From Parvularcula dongshanensis (lineage in GTDB: Bacteria > Pseudomonadota > Alphaproteobacteria > Caulobacterales > Parvularculaceae): 64,000 bases of DNA. Shown here piece by piece: positions 8,437-16,359 of this stretch (within the stretch, counting starts at the first letter, position 1; every line of letters begins with the position of its first letter). The stretch spans positions 1 to 64,000 of the forward strand of contig NZ_JACHOB010000004.1 of the NCBI RefSeq assembly GCF_014199615.1, given 5' to 3'. Below the pieces are notes generated by a model. The model did no database searches, was not told where the DNA came from, and worked only from the letters and a program-made list of their open reading frames with translations. A program made the translations under genes and the position numbers.

Positions 8437-9297
8437 TCACCCCGCTTCGTAGCGTTTGACGACGGCGCTCATGTTCTCCGCCGCGAGGCCGTTCGCCTCG
8501 GCGTCCTCGAAGAGAGCCCGCGCCGCATCGATGATCGGCGTCTTCGCCTCCTCGCTCGCGCCCGCGGCGTAGCCGAGGTCCTTCGCGACGAGTTCCACCG
8601 GAAAGAGGGGGTCGAAGCTACGCTTCACCATCAGGCCGCCCGCGGTCTTCGCTGCGGGGCTTGCCCAAGGCGTGGCGCTGAGGAGGTCCAGCGTCTTCTC
8701 CGGCTCGAGCCCCAACTTCGCGCCGAGGCTCAAGAGTTCGGCCATCATCGCGACCTGCGTGCCGAGCGCCGCGTTCACGAGGAGCTTCGCCGTGGCGCCC
8801 GCCCCGATCGGGCCGGCATGCTCGACCGACTTGCCCATGGCCAGCAGGAGCGGCTTCGCGCGCTCGACGTCGGCCTGCCTGCCGCCCGCGAGGATGACGA
8901 GCTCGCCCGCTTCGGCCTGCGGACGGGAGCCCGAGACCGGCGCGTCGATCGGAACGGCGCCCGCCGCCTTCGCCGCCGAGGCGAAGGCCCTGGCGCGTCC
9001 TGCCGTGACCGTGCTCATCTCGAGGGCAATGGCGCCCTCGCCCATCGACCCGAGGGCGCCGTCCGCGCCTTCCCAGACCTCGCGGGAGGCATCGTCGTCG
9101 CGGACCATCGCGATCACGAACTCGGCGCCGCCCGCCGCTTCTCGCGGGGTGGCGGCGGCCTTCGCGCCCTTCTCCTCGAGCGGCGCCGCGCGCTCGGGGC
9201 TGCGGTTCCAGACCGTCAGGTCGTGTCCGGCCTCCATCAGGCGGACGGCCATGCGGCTGCCCATGGCGCCGAGGCCGAGAAAGGCGACGCGGCTCAC
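8437..9297 (-). CDS. NAD(P)-dependent beta-hydroxyacid dehydrogenase family protein
   Basis: 286 aa from a GTG at 9297 that overlaps the stop of the upstream SDR by 4 nt (GTGA), so the pair is translationally coupled. GLGAMG at 8-13 is the dinucleotide-binding loop, DAPVSGS at 118-124 the substrate motif, and Lys171 in GAGATAKLLVN the catalytic lysine of the 3-hydroxyisobutyrate/tartronate-semialdehyde reductase family. It probably reduces or oxidises a small 3-hydroxy acid or a semialdehyde; the exact substrate is open. The linked SDR and upstream agmatine genes do not settle it. Confidence 0.88.
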   Translation of the reverse strand: MSRVAFLGLGAMGSRMAVRLMEAGHDLTVWNRSPERAAPLEEKGAKAAATPREAAGGAEFVIAMVRDDDASREVWEGADGALGSMGEGAIALEMSTVTAGRARAFASAAKAAGAVPIDAPVSGSRPQAEAGELVILAGGRQADVERAKPLLLAMGKSVEHAGPIGAGATAKLLVNAALGTQVAMMAELLSLGAKLGLEPEKTLDLLSATPWASPAAKTAGGLMVKRSFDPLFPVELVAKDLGYAAGASEEAKTPIIDAARALFEDAEANGLAAENMSAVVKRYEAG

Positions 9298-10292
9298 GGC
9301 CGGCCCCGCGCCATCAGACCGCCGAGACCGACACCGAGCGCGAGCAGCGCGAGGCCGGAGGCGACCGGGTGGTTGGCCGCGTTGGCGGACAGGCTCGGCC
9401 GGACATGCCGCCCGCGGGTATCGCCGCGCTTGGCCGTCGCCTCGCTCGGCGCGAAGAGGTTGTCGGGATGGCCGTGCGCAGGCTCGTCCGTCGTCATCGC
9501 CTCCATTCCCGCCGCGCTCATCCGATCGGCGAGCCTTGGGAAGTGCGCCGCCCCCATCGCGCCCAGGACCGCCGAGCCGCCGACGTAGCGGTCTCGGGTC
9601 GGATGCTCGGCCGCGTGCAGGATCACGCGGGCTACGTCTTCCGCCGGGTAGAGCGGCGGGGGCATCGCCATCTCTTCGCCCGTCAGGTTCCTCTGGTTGT
9701 CCATGATCGGGGTCGCGATGGGCCCCGGTTTGATGAGCGTGACCGAGACCGGCGCCCCGTCGTGCTCGAGCTCGATCCGAAGCGCGTCCGTGAAGCCGCG
9801 CACGGCGTGCTTGGCGGCCGAGTAGTAGCCCATGAGCGGCGTGGCGACGTCGCCCGCCATGCTGCCGACATTGATCAGCGCGCCGCCATGCTCTTTGAGC
9901 GTTGGCAACGCCGCGCGGCAGCCGTGGACCATGCCCCAGAAGTCGACGTCGAAGAGGCGGCGGGCCTCGTCCTCTCCGGTCTCCTCGATCTTGCCGAAGA
10001 TCGAGACGCCCGCATCGTTGACCCAGGTGTCGATACCCCCGAAGCGCGCGATCGCGGCGCGCGCCAGCGCCTCCACGGCAGCCGCGTCCGACACGTCCGT
10101 CGGCACGGCGAGGGCCTGGCCACCGGCCGCCTCGATCTCGCTTGCGAACCGTTCGAGGTCGTCGCCGCTGCGCGCAGCCATGACGACCCGCGCGCCTTTC
10201 TCTGCGGCCATCTGCGCGGTGGCGAGGCCGATTCCGGAGGACGCGCCGGTGACGACGATCACCTGCTCCTTGAGGGGTTTGAGACGAACCAT
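9294..10292 (-). CDS. Short-chain dehydrogenase/reductase with C-terminal membrane anchor
   Basis: 332 aa. The Rossmann loop TGASSGIG (15-22), NDAG (92-95), Ser144, Tyr157 and Lys161 (YSAAK) form a complete classical SDR active site. An extension of about 80 residues after the catalytic domain ends in a hydrophobic segment (about 308-328) followed by RGRP, which suggests attachment to the inner membrane. The substrate is unknown; this extended layout is common among SDRs of bacterial membranes. It overlaps the downstream dehydrogenase by 4 nt and follows aguB by 53 bp on the same strand. Confidence 0.88.
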   Translation of the reverse strand: MVRLKPLKEQVIVVTGASSGIGLATAQMAAEKGARVVMAARSGDDLERFASEIEAAGGQALAVPTDVSDAAAVEALARAAIARFGGIDTWVNDAGVSIFGKIEETGEDEARRLFDVDFWGMVHGCRAALPTLKEHGGALINVGSMAGDVATPLMGYYSAAKHAVRGFTDALRIELEHDGAPVSVTLIKPGPIATPIMDNQRNLTGEEMAMPPPLYPAEDVARVILHAAEHPTRDRYVGGSAVLGAMGAAHFPRLADRMSAAGMEAMTTDEPAHGHPDNLFAPSEATAKRGDTRGRHVRPSLSANAANHPVASGLALLALGVGLGGLMARGRP

Positions 10293-10345
10293 GAGCCTTC
10301 TCCTTCGCCCCGCGAACGGGGCGGCACCGAAGAAGGTTCGCCGCG

Positions 10346-11200
10346 TCAGTCCACCGTGGTCTGCGACAGAGCGCCGTAGAGGTCAGGACGCCGATCACGG
10401 AAGAAACCCCAGGCCGCGCGTTCCCGCTCGACCGCATCGAGGTCGAACGCGGCGGTGATCACGCCGGTCTCGGTCCTGCCGAGCTCGGCGACGACGTCCC
10501 CCGCCTGATCCGCGATGAAGCTCGTCCCGTAGAAGACTTGTCCGTCCTCGTCGCCGACCCTGTTGGCGGCGACGACGGGCGTCGTGTTCGAGACCGCGTG
10601 CCCCAGCATGGCGCGGCGCCAGCGCGCGGCGGTGTCGAGGCTCTGGTCCTGAGGCTCCGCTCCGATCGCGGTCGGATAGAGAAGGACGTCCGCCCCCTGA
10701 AGAGCGAGCGCGCGGGCGACTTCGGGGAACCATTGGTCCCAGCAGATGCCGGCGCCGATCCGGCCGTGCTTCGTCTGCCACACCTTGAAGGGCGTGTTGC
10801 CGGGACGGAAGTAGTACTTCTCCTGATAGCCGGGACCGTCCGGAATGTGGCTCTTGCGGTAGCGGCCGAGGAGCGTTCCGTCCGCGTCCACCATGACGAG
10901 CGTGTTGTAGTAGTGCGGGCCGTCGCGCTCGAAGACCGAAAGCGGCAAAACGACGCCGAGCTCGGCGGCGACGGGCGCGAGGCGCGTCACCACCTTGTGC
11001 TCCCGCCAGGGCCCCGCCTCGCGGAAGAAGGGCTCTTCCTGGCTCTTGCAGAAGTAGGAACCTGCGAAGAGTTCCGGCAGGAGGACGACCTTCGCGCCCC
11101 GCCCCGCCGCTTCGCGGACGAGCGCCTCGGCCTCGGCGACGGGATCGTCCGATAGTCCCGGCGCGAACTGGATCGCGGCGACGGTCAGCTCACGCGGCAC
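10346..11200 (-). CDS. aguB: N-carbamoylputrescine amidase
   Basis: 284 aa of the nitrilase superfamily. The catalytic Glu43 (LPELFAG), Lys116 (YRKSHIPDGPGYQEK) and Cys153 (GICWDQWFPE) are present, with the sequence context typical of AguB. It hydrolyses N-carbamoylputrescine to putrescine, CO2 and ammonia. Its start overlaps the end of aguA by 11 nt, so the two enzymes of the agmatine route are made from one message. The family length (about 290 aa) fits. Confidence 0.95.
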   Translation of the reverse strand: MPRELTVAAIQFAPGLSDDPVAEAEALVREAAGRGAKVVLLPELFAGSYFCKSQEEPFFREAGPWREHKVVTRLAPVAAELGVVLPLSVFERDGPHYYNTLVMVDADGTLLGRYRKSHIPDGPGYQEKYYFRPGNTPFKVWQTKHGRIGAGICWDQWFPEVARALALQGADVLLYPTAIGAEPQDQSLDTAARWRRAMLGHAVSNTTPVVAANRVGDEDGQVFYGTSFIADQAGDVVAELGRTETGVITAAFDLDAVERERAAWGFFRDRRPDLYGALSQTTVD

Positions 11201-12173
11201 CCGGCACCTCCCGCGTCATGCAGTGAAACGCGCCGCCGCCCCCTTCGAGGATCGCGCGGGCGGGCAGCGCGACCACTTCGCGGCCGGGAAAGAGCGGCGC
11301 CAGAGCCTCGCGCGCGGCCGCACCCGAGGCCTCGTCGTAGATCGGCAGGAGGACGGCACCGTTCGTGATCGTGAAGTTCATGTGGCTCGCGGGAAGGACC
11401 TCGCCGTCCGCATCGAGGATCCGGCCCGGCGACGGGATCGTCGCCACGTCGAGGCCTGCCGCGCGCAGATCGCGCTCGGCCTCGGCCAGCACGTCCGCAT
11501 GAGGATCGTCGTCGCCGTAGGGCGCTTGGCACACCGCCCGCCCCGGCCCCGTGAAGCGCGCGAGGTTGTCGACGTGCCCGTCCGTGTGATCGCCGTGCAA
11601 ACCCCGTCCGAGCCAGATCACCTCGGTGCCGCCCAGCGCGTCCTTGAGCAGGGTCTCGACCTCTCCTTCCGTCACCTCGCCATTGCGGTTCGGGTTCAAG
11701 AGACACTGCCGCGTCGTCAGAAGCCGCCCCTCCCCGTCGAAGTCGAGCGATCCGCCTTCGAGGACGAAGCCGAACGCCTCGGCTAGGCTGCCCTCCGCCC
11801 GGGCGATCGCCGAGGCGGTCTCGGCGTCCCCCTCCATGTCGTACTTTCCGCCCCATCCGTTGAAGGCGAAGCAGAGGGCGCGGCCGTCCTCTGTGAGAAG
11901 CGGACCCGTGTCCCGCAGCCAGATATCGCCCGTTGGAATGCGGACGACCTCGCACACCGTGTCCAGGCCTCGCTTGTGCGCAGCCGCCGCGGCCGCTTCG
12001 TCGCCCGCGGCGAGCCTCACCGGCACGAAGCGCGACGCGGCACGGACGAAGGCTGCGATCTCGTCGCGCGCAGCCTCCATGCCGCCGGACCACTCGTGAT
12101 CGAGGCGGGGCCAGCCGACCCAGAGCGCGCGTTGCGGCGCCCATTCGGGCGGAAGAGAAGAAGGGTTCGTCAT
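11190..12173 (-). CDS. aguA: Agmatine deiminase
   Basis: 327 aa from the ATG at 12173; in-frame sequence upstream runs into the tRNA gene and is excluded. The guanidine-modifying fold motifs are clear: WLRDTGP, HGDHTDGHVDN with the catalytic His, and GGGGAFHC with the nucleophile Cys318 ten residues from the C-terminus. It converts agmatine to N-carbamoylputrescine plus ammonia, which AguB (overlapping, downstream) turns into putrescine. No arginine decarboxylase is in the window, so agmatine must come from elsewhere. Confidence 0.95.
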   Translation of the reverse strand: MTNPSSLPPEWAPQRALWVGWPRLDHEWSGGMEAARDEIAAFVRAASRFVPVRLAAGDEAAAAAAHKRGLDTVCEVVRIPTGDIWLRDTGPLLTEDGRALCFAFNGWGGKYDMEGDAETASAIARAEGSLAEAFGFVLEGGSLDFDGEGRLLTTRQCLLNPNRNGEVTEGEVETLLKDALGGTEVIWLGRGLHGDHTDGHVDNLARFTGPGRAVCQAPYGDDDPHADVLAEAERDLRAAGLDVATIPSPGRILDADGEVLPASHMNFTITNGAVLLPIYDEASGAAAREALAPLFPGREVVALPARAILEGGGGAFHCMTREVPGAA

Positions 12174-12222
12174 GCGGCGCCAGATAGGGAACGGGCGGCG
12201 CGGACACAATCGGCGGGGAGGG

Positions 12223-12299
12223 TGGTACCGCCTTCTGGAATCGAACCAGAGACCTCTTGATCCACAATCAAGCGCTCTAACCAACTGAGCTAAGGCGGC
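12223..12299 (-). tRNA. tRNA-His (anticodon GTG), CCA encoded
   Basis: The 77-nt cloverleaf reads on the minus strand: acceptor GCCGCCT paired with AGGCGGT, D arm GCTC/GAGC, anticodon stem CTTGA/TCAAG around loop TTGTGGA (anticodon GTG), T arm TCTGG/CCAGA with TTCGATT, discriminator A73 and a genomic CCA. The first pair is G1:U72 and the base before G1 is T, so there is no genomic G-1 to pair with position 73. This atypical His tRNA is known from part of the alphaproteobacteria. Confidence 0.97.
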
Positions 12300-12350
12300 A
12301 GCGGGGGCGGCATAGCCCCGGCGGCTCCCCGCAACAAGGGGGGCGTAGGA

Positions 12351-13271
12351 TCAGTCGCGGCCCTGCGGCAGCGCGGACGTTCCCTGGACCCGGCCCGAGG
12401 GCTGAGCGTTCGTCGGGACCGGGCCGGCCGGCGCCTGCGGCGCGGCCGAGCTTCGGGCGGGGGCCCCGCCCTCGCCGTAGATCTGCGCGACCTCCTCCTG
12501 AAGCGCGGCGATCCGCGTTTCGGTCGCAGGGTGAGTACTCGCGAACTCAGGCGGACGCTCCTGCCCCTCGCTCGCGCTCGCCATGTTCTGCCAGAAGCGC
12601 AGGGCTTCGTGCGCGTCGTAACCCGCCGCCGCCATGTAGCGCACGCCGCCCGCATCGGCCTCGAGCTCGTGCTTGCGGCTATAGGGCAGGATCAGGCCGT
12701 ACATCGCGCCGACGCCCAAGGCTTGCGCCAGTTGCCCGGAGTTCTGCTGGCAGGCCTGCTGCTGCGCGGCCGTACCGCTGCAGCGCGAGCCGAGGCCGAT
12801 CTGCGCGCCGATCAGGCCGAGCTGCGCGAGCAGGCCTTGGCTCGAGCGCTCGGCGGAGTGGTTGTAGTTCACATGCGCGATCTCGTGGCCGACCACGGCG
12901 GCCAGCTGCGCGTCATTCTGCATGATGTCCATGATGCCGGTATGGATGCCGACCTTGCCGCCCGGCAGCGCGAAGGCGTTGAGCGTCGGGTCCTCGAAGA
13001 CGAGGTACTCCCACTCCGCCGGGTTGCCGCCCGCCGCGCGGATGATGCGCGGGGCGACGCGGTTCAGGCGTTCGGTGTAGCGCGGGTCGGTCGAGACCTT
13101 CTGCTCGGCCTTGATGTCGTTCCAGGCGGCTTGTCCCGCTTGGGACATGTCGCCGCCGCCGAGCAGGAACTGGTTCCGTCCAAGCTCTTCATTGTAGGTG
13201 CAGCCCGTCGCGCCGAGCGACAGGGCGCTCGCCGCGAGAAGAGCCTTGAAGTGCCGACGGGGACGTCTCAT
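12351..13271 (-). CDS. M48-family zinc metalloprotease, lipoprotein
   Basis: 306 aa starting at 13271, with a lipobox ending at Cys24 (LGATGC). HEIAH at 129-133 and a downstream ELEAD motif give the two His and one Glu zinc ligands of the M48 Ste24/LoiP/YfgC group. A variable region rich in Cys and Gln sits between them, and the C-terminal tail is Pro/Ala-rich. It probably degrades misfolded envelope proteins at a membrane. An inverted repeat lies 14-32 bp upstream of the start, within the leader. Upstream on the same strand is the stress-type DUF2383 gene. Confidence 0.92.
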   Translation of the reverse strand: MRRPRRHFKALLAASALSLGATGCTYNEELGRNQFLLGGGDMSQAGQAAWNDIKAEQKVSTDPRYTERLNRVAPRIIRAAGGNPAEWEYLVFEDPTLNAFALPGGKVGIHTGIMDIMQNDAQLAAVVGHEIAHVNYNHSAERSSQGLLAQLGLIGAQIGLGSRCSGTAAQQQACQQNSGQLAQALGVGAMYGLILPYSRKHELEADAGGVRYMAAAGYDAHEALRFWQNMASASEGQERPPEFASTHPATETRIAALQEEVAQIYGEGGAPARSSAAPQAPAGPVPTNAQPSGRVQGTSALPQGRD

Positions 13272-13284
13272 GGGCGTGCCTTCC

Positions 13285-13303
13285 TGAACCTCTTTAGGGT
13301 TCA
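13285..13303 (-). repeat. Inverted repeat in the leader of the M48 protease gene
   Basis: TGAACC and GGTTCA are separated by 7 bp, immediately upstream of the ribosome-binding site (AGGAAGG). It could form a small hairpin that touches translation, or be an operator. Function not established. Confidence 0.3.
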
Positions 13304-13334
13304 AGGTGGGGCAGCGCGCCCCCTCCGGCAAGCA

Positions 13335-13355
13335 GGGGCCGGACGAACCGGCCCC
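13335..13355 (-). terminator. GC-rich hairpin after the DUF2383 gene
   Basis: GGGGCCGG and CCGGCCCC pair perfectly around the 5-base loop, starting 16 bp past the stop at 13372. No T-run follows on the minus strand, so it may be a Rho-assisted or weak terminator rather than a classical intrinsic one. Confidence 0.5.
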
Positions 13356-13371
13356 CGACATGCGCGAAGTC

Positions 13372-13806
13372 TTACGACTCGTAGGTCTTCACTTCGGAGA
13401 GCGAGCGGCTGACGCTCTCGCGCTGCCGCTGCAGCACGCCGTAGGCCATGTCGGTCGACGGGATGTCCTCCAGCGCGTCGTCATACTCCTTGAGGAGGGT
13501 CGACTCGCCGCGCTCGATCTCCTTCAGGATCGCATCGTCGGAGCCGCCCGTGACGGCGTTCTTGAGCTCGGTGAAGGTCCGGTGCGCACCCGCCAGAAGC
13601 GAGCCGTCCTCCTTCACGTCCTCGCCGAGGCCCGTCAGGTGATTGCGGATCTCGCTCGCGAAGCCGCGGCGCTCCTGCGCCTTCTCGCGGAACATGACCG
13701 CGAAGCGGCCGGCCTTGGCGTCTTCCGCCGCGTTCTCGTAGCCATCGGCGCTGTCCACGACGCGGGTCAGCACGTCCTTGAGTTCGTCCTTGATCTCTTT
13801 GGCCAT
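13372..13806 (-). CDS. DUF2383-type four-helix-bundle protein (PA2169-like)
   Basis: 144 aa, almost wholly helical, with EIKDELKDVLTRVVDSADGYENAAEDAK at the start and paired-helix spacing typical of the ferritin-like DUF2383/PA2169 family. Members are small stress-associated proteins without a settled function. The ATG at 13806 is chosen over upstream in-frame codons. A perfect EcfG-type promoter (GGAAC-N17-CGTT) points towards this gene from 13925 to 13900 and would give a leader of roughly 85-90 nt. The divergent neighbour is the DUF2254 membrane protein. Confidence 0.85.
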   Translation of the reverse strand: MAKEIKDELKDVLTRVVDSADGYENAAEDAKAGRFAVMFREKAQERRGFASEIRNHLTGLGEDVKEDGSLLAGAHRTFTELKNAVTGGSDDAILKEIERGESTLLKEYDDALEDIPSTDMAYGVLQRQRESVSRSLSEVKTYES

Positions 13807-13899
13807 CGTTCGAATCCTTTCTCGTCGGACCTCGGAGGGTCCACGCAGGAGCAACAAGCGACGCAGGCGAACGTTCCAGACTGGGACAGGCGGTCACGG

Positions 13900-13925
13900 A
13901 ACGACCATGGAGTTGTTTCTGTTCC
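13900..13925 (-). promoter_or_regulatory. EcfG (general stress response sigma factor)-type promoter
   Basis: On the minus strand GGAAC (13925-13921) is followed by exactly 17 bp and CGTT (13903-13900), the alphaproteobacterial EcfG consensus. It faces the DUF2383 gene. On the plus strand GGAAC at 13898-13902 is followed after 17 bp by TGTT, a one-mismatch copy facing the DUF2254 gene at 13977. The region may therefore be a divergent stress promoter. Confidence 0.65.
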
Positions 13926-13976
13926 GTCATGAGCGTCAGGCCGCCGCCGAAACGGGACGCCAAGGAAGGAAGAAGT

Positions 13977-15341
13977 ATGCTCTCGGGACGCCTGCTGGCG
14001 GGCTATAGAAACCTGGTCGCCAGCTACGCGTTCCTTCCGGGATTGCTGATCGGAGCGGGCACGCTGCTGGCTGCGGCGTTGACCGCCGTCGACACCTTCT
14101 ACGAGCCGGACTGGATGGGGCCGCTGAGCGCCGTCTTCGGTCCCACCACGGCGGAAGGTGCGCGGAGCCTGCTTTCGACCGTGGGCGGCTCGATGCTGTC
14201 GGTCGCCGGCATCGTCTTCTCCGTGACGCTCGCGGCCATCGTCTTCGCTTCGGGTCAGTACGGCCCCCACGTCCTGCCGCAGTACCGGCGCGACAAGCTC
14301 GCCCAGGCGACGCTCGGGGTGATGCTGGGCGTCTTCGCCTACTGCATGACGGCGCTTTACTCGGTTCAGGCCGGCGAGGACGCCTTCGTGCCGCGGCTCG
14401 CGGTCTTCGGCGCTCTCGTCCTCTCCGCCGTGGGCCTTAGCATGCTGATCGCCTTCATCAGCCACATGCTCGTGATGCTGCACGTCTCGAACGTCGTCGG
14501 GCGCATCGGCAACCAAGCCGCCGCGCTCCTCGCGCAGGACCTTCCCTGTGACGATGCGGACGCCCGCCACGAGCCTAGGCCGGGACACGAGGCCGACTTC
14601 CTGACGAAGGACGGTGACCCTCTCGTTCGGGCCGAAGGCGCGGGCTACGTCCTCACCGTCGGCACGGACCGGCTCGTCGCAGTCGCGACCAGGCAGGACC
14701 TTCGCGCCGACCTCCTCGTCCGGCCCGGCGACTACGTAACGCCTCGCACGCCGCTGCTCCGCGTCGCGCCGACGCTCGAGGAAGGCGTGGCGGACGAGTT
14801 TCGAGGCGCCTTCGCCTATGGTCGCCGCCGCACGCCGGACGAAGACACCGCCTTCACGCTCGACGAGCTCTGCGCGATCGGCCTGCGCGCCCTCTCACCC
14901 GGCGTGAACGACCCGTTCACGGCGACCGACGTCGTTCACCAGATGATGCGCCTCGTCGAGCGCGCGGCGCGCGGACGCCAGGTCGGTGCGGTCCACCGCG
15001 ACGAGGACGGCACGCCGCGGCTGCGCCGACCGGTCCTTACCTTCGGCGACGTCGTTCGCCTTACCCTCGAAAGGATCGGCCCCGACGCGGCCGGCAACGT
15101 CACCGTCACGCCGGAACTCATCGCGGTCTATGACGGCCTCCTCTCGGAGATCCCCGAGGGGGCGGAAGCCGACCGCCTGCGCCGCTCCGCGAGAGCCTTC
15201 CGTGCGCTCTGCGAGGAGAAGCTTCCGATCCGCGCCGCCCGGGAGGAGGCTCTGTCGGCGCTCGACCGCATCCTCGCCCGGGGTCACACCGCGCCCGCCG
15301 CGGCGCAGGTCGCGCGGCTGAAAGCGGGGCGCCCGTCATGA
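13977..15341 (+). CDS. DUF2254 membrane protein
   Basis: 454 aa. The ATG at 13977 is preferred over that at 13929 because a strong Shine-Dalgarno sequence (AAGGAAGG) lies about 6 bp upstream. Four hydrophobic segments in the first 175 residues (for example FLPGLLIGAGTLLAAAL and a segment around ISHMLVMLHV) are followed by a cytoplasmic part of about 270 residues, as in DUF2254 proteins of unknown function. The segment ALSPGVNDPFTATD is strongly conserved in the family. Its stop overlaps the topoisomerase start by 4 nt (ATGA), so the two are co-translated. The shared divergent promoter region suggests stress control. Confidence 0.87.
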   Translation: MLSGRLLAGYRNLVASYAFLPGLLIGAGTLLAAALTAVDTFYEPDWMGPLSAVFGPTTAEGARSLLSTVGGSMLSVAGIVFSVTLAAIVFASGQYGPHVLPQYRRDKLAQATLGVMLGVFAYCMTALYSVQAGEDAFVPRLAVFGALVLSAVGLSMLIAFISHMLVMLHVSNVVGRIGNQAAALLAQDLPCDDADARHEPRPGHEADFLTKDGDPLVRAEGAGYVLTVGTDRLVAVATRQDLRADLLVRPGDYVTPRTPLLRVAPTLEEGVADEFRGAFAYGRRRTPDEDTAFTLDELCAIGLRALSPGVNDPFTATDVVHQMMRLVERAARGRQVGAVHRDEDGTPRLRRPVLTFGDVVRLTLERIGPDAAGNVTVTPELIAVYDGLLSEIPEGAEADRLRRSARAFRALCEEKLPIRAAREEALSALDRILARGHTAPAAAQVARLKAGRPS

Positions 15342-16354
15342 GCGAGACCGCGGACGCGGAGGCCGAGGCCCGTGCCCATGCGAGGGCCGCGGGGCTGCGC
15401 TACTCCTCGGACGGCGAGCCCGGCATCAAGCGCGTCCGGCGGGGGCGCGGCTTCTCCTACTACGGGCCGGACGAGAGCCTGCTGACGACGGGGCCGGACC
15501 GAGAGCGGTGCGAAGCGCTGGCGATCCCGCCCGCCTATGAGGACGTGTGGATCTGCGTCGATGCGCGCGGGCACCTGCAAGCGACGGGGCGCGACGCACG
15601 GTCCCGCAAGACCTACCGCTACCACGACGACTGGCGCAGCTTCCGCGACACGGTGAAGTTCGAGGGGCTGTCCGCCTTCGGCGGCCGTTTGGGCCGGGCG
15701 CGCGAGCAGGCCGAGGCGGCGAGGCGAAAGCGCGGCCTCAAGAAGGAGCGCCTCCTGGGCGCGGTCTTCCACCTTCTCGATCATCACGCGCTCAGGGTCG
15801 GCAACGAGGCCTACGCGCAGGAGAATGAGAGCTTCGGCGCGACGACGCTGCGGCACGAGCACGTCGCGGGCGACGTCGTCCACTTCCCCGCCAAGCACGG
15901 CCGCGAGGTCGAGGTGGAGATCGACGACGCTCGCTTCGCGCGCCTGGTCCGCAAGCTCTCGGACCTGCCCGGCCAAGCCTTGTTTCAGTACCAGGACGAG
16001 GGCGGCACGCTGCACCGCCTGCACAGCCACGACGTCAACGACTACCTCGAAGAGGTCTTCGGCACGCCGGTGACCGCCAAGCAGTTCCGCACCTGGGCGG
16101 GCAGCCTCGCCGCCTTCGAGCGCGGCGCCCAAGACGGGGCGGGCATCGGCGACGCGGTCGAGGCCGCGGCGGCGCGGCTTCAGAACACCAAGGCGGTGGC
16201 GCGCAAGGCCTATGTGCATCCCGCCATCATCGAGGCGGTGCGCGAGGGGAGCCTGCCGGAGGCGGTCCGCGCGCTGCGGCCCAAGGTCGGCAAGCGGAAG
16301 AATCTCACGCGGACCGAGGCCCTGTTCCTGCGGTGGCTGGACGAGGCGGGCTGA
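15338..16354 (+). CDS. Type IB DNA topoisomerase (poxvirus-like)
   Basis: 338 aa. An N-terminal segment of about 90 residues (GKGFxYxxPD-like: GRGFSYYGPDESL) is followed by the catalytic domain, with YRYHDDWR, the active-site region KKERLLGAVFHLLDHHALRVGNE, TAKQFRTWAG and the likely nucleophile Tyr in KAYVHPAII. These enzymes relax supercoils by a 3'-phosphotyrosyl intermediate without ATP. The gene overlaps the DUF2254 gene by 4 nt. Bacterial TopIB genes are accessory and often sit in stress or repair neighbourhoods, which fits the EcfG motif upstream. Confidence 0.93.
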   Translation: MSETADAEAEARAHARAAGLRYSSDGEPGIKRVRRGRGFSYYGPDESLLTTGPDRERCEALAIPPAYEDVWICVDARGHLQATGRDARSRKTYRYHDDWRSFRDTVKFEGLSAFGGRLGRAREQAEAARRKRGLKKERLLGAVFHLLDHHALRVGNEAYAQENESFGATTLRHEHVAGDVVHFPAKHGREVEVEIDDARFARLVRKLSDLPGQALFQYQDEGGTLHRLHSHDVNDYLEEVFGTPVTAKQFRTWAGSLAAFERGAQDGAGIGDAVEAAAARLQNTKAVARKAYVHPAIIEAVREGSLPEAVRALRPKVGKRKNLTRTEALFLRWLDEAG

Positions 16355-16359
16355 CCCGC

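Noticed and set aside
13873-13877. Second GGAAC on the minus strand near DUF2383
   Set aside because: At the right spacing the -10 reads GTTG rather than CGTT, so only the copy at 13925-13900 is kept.
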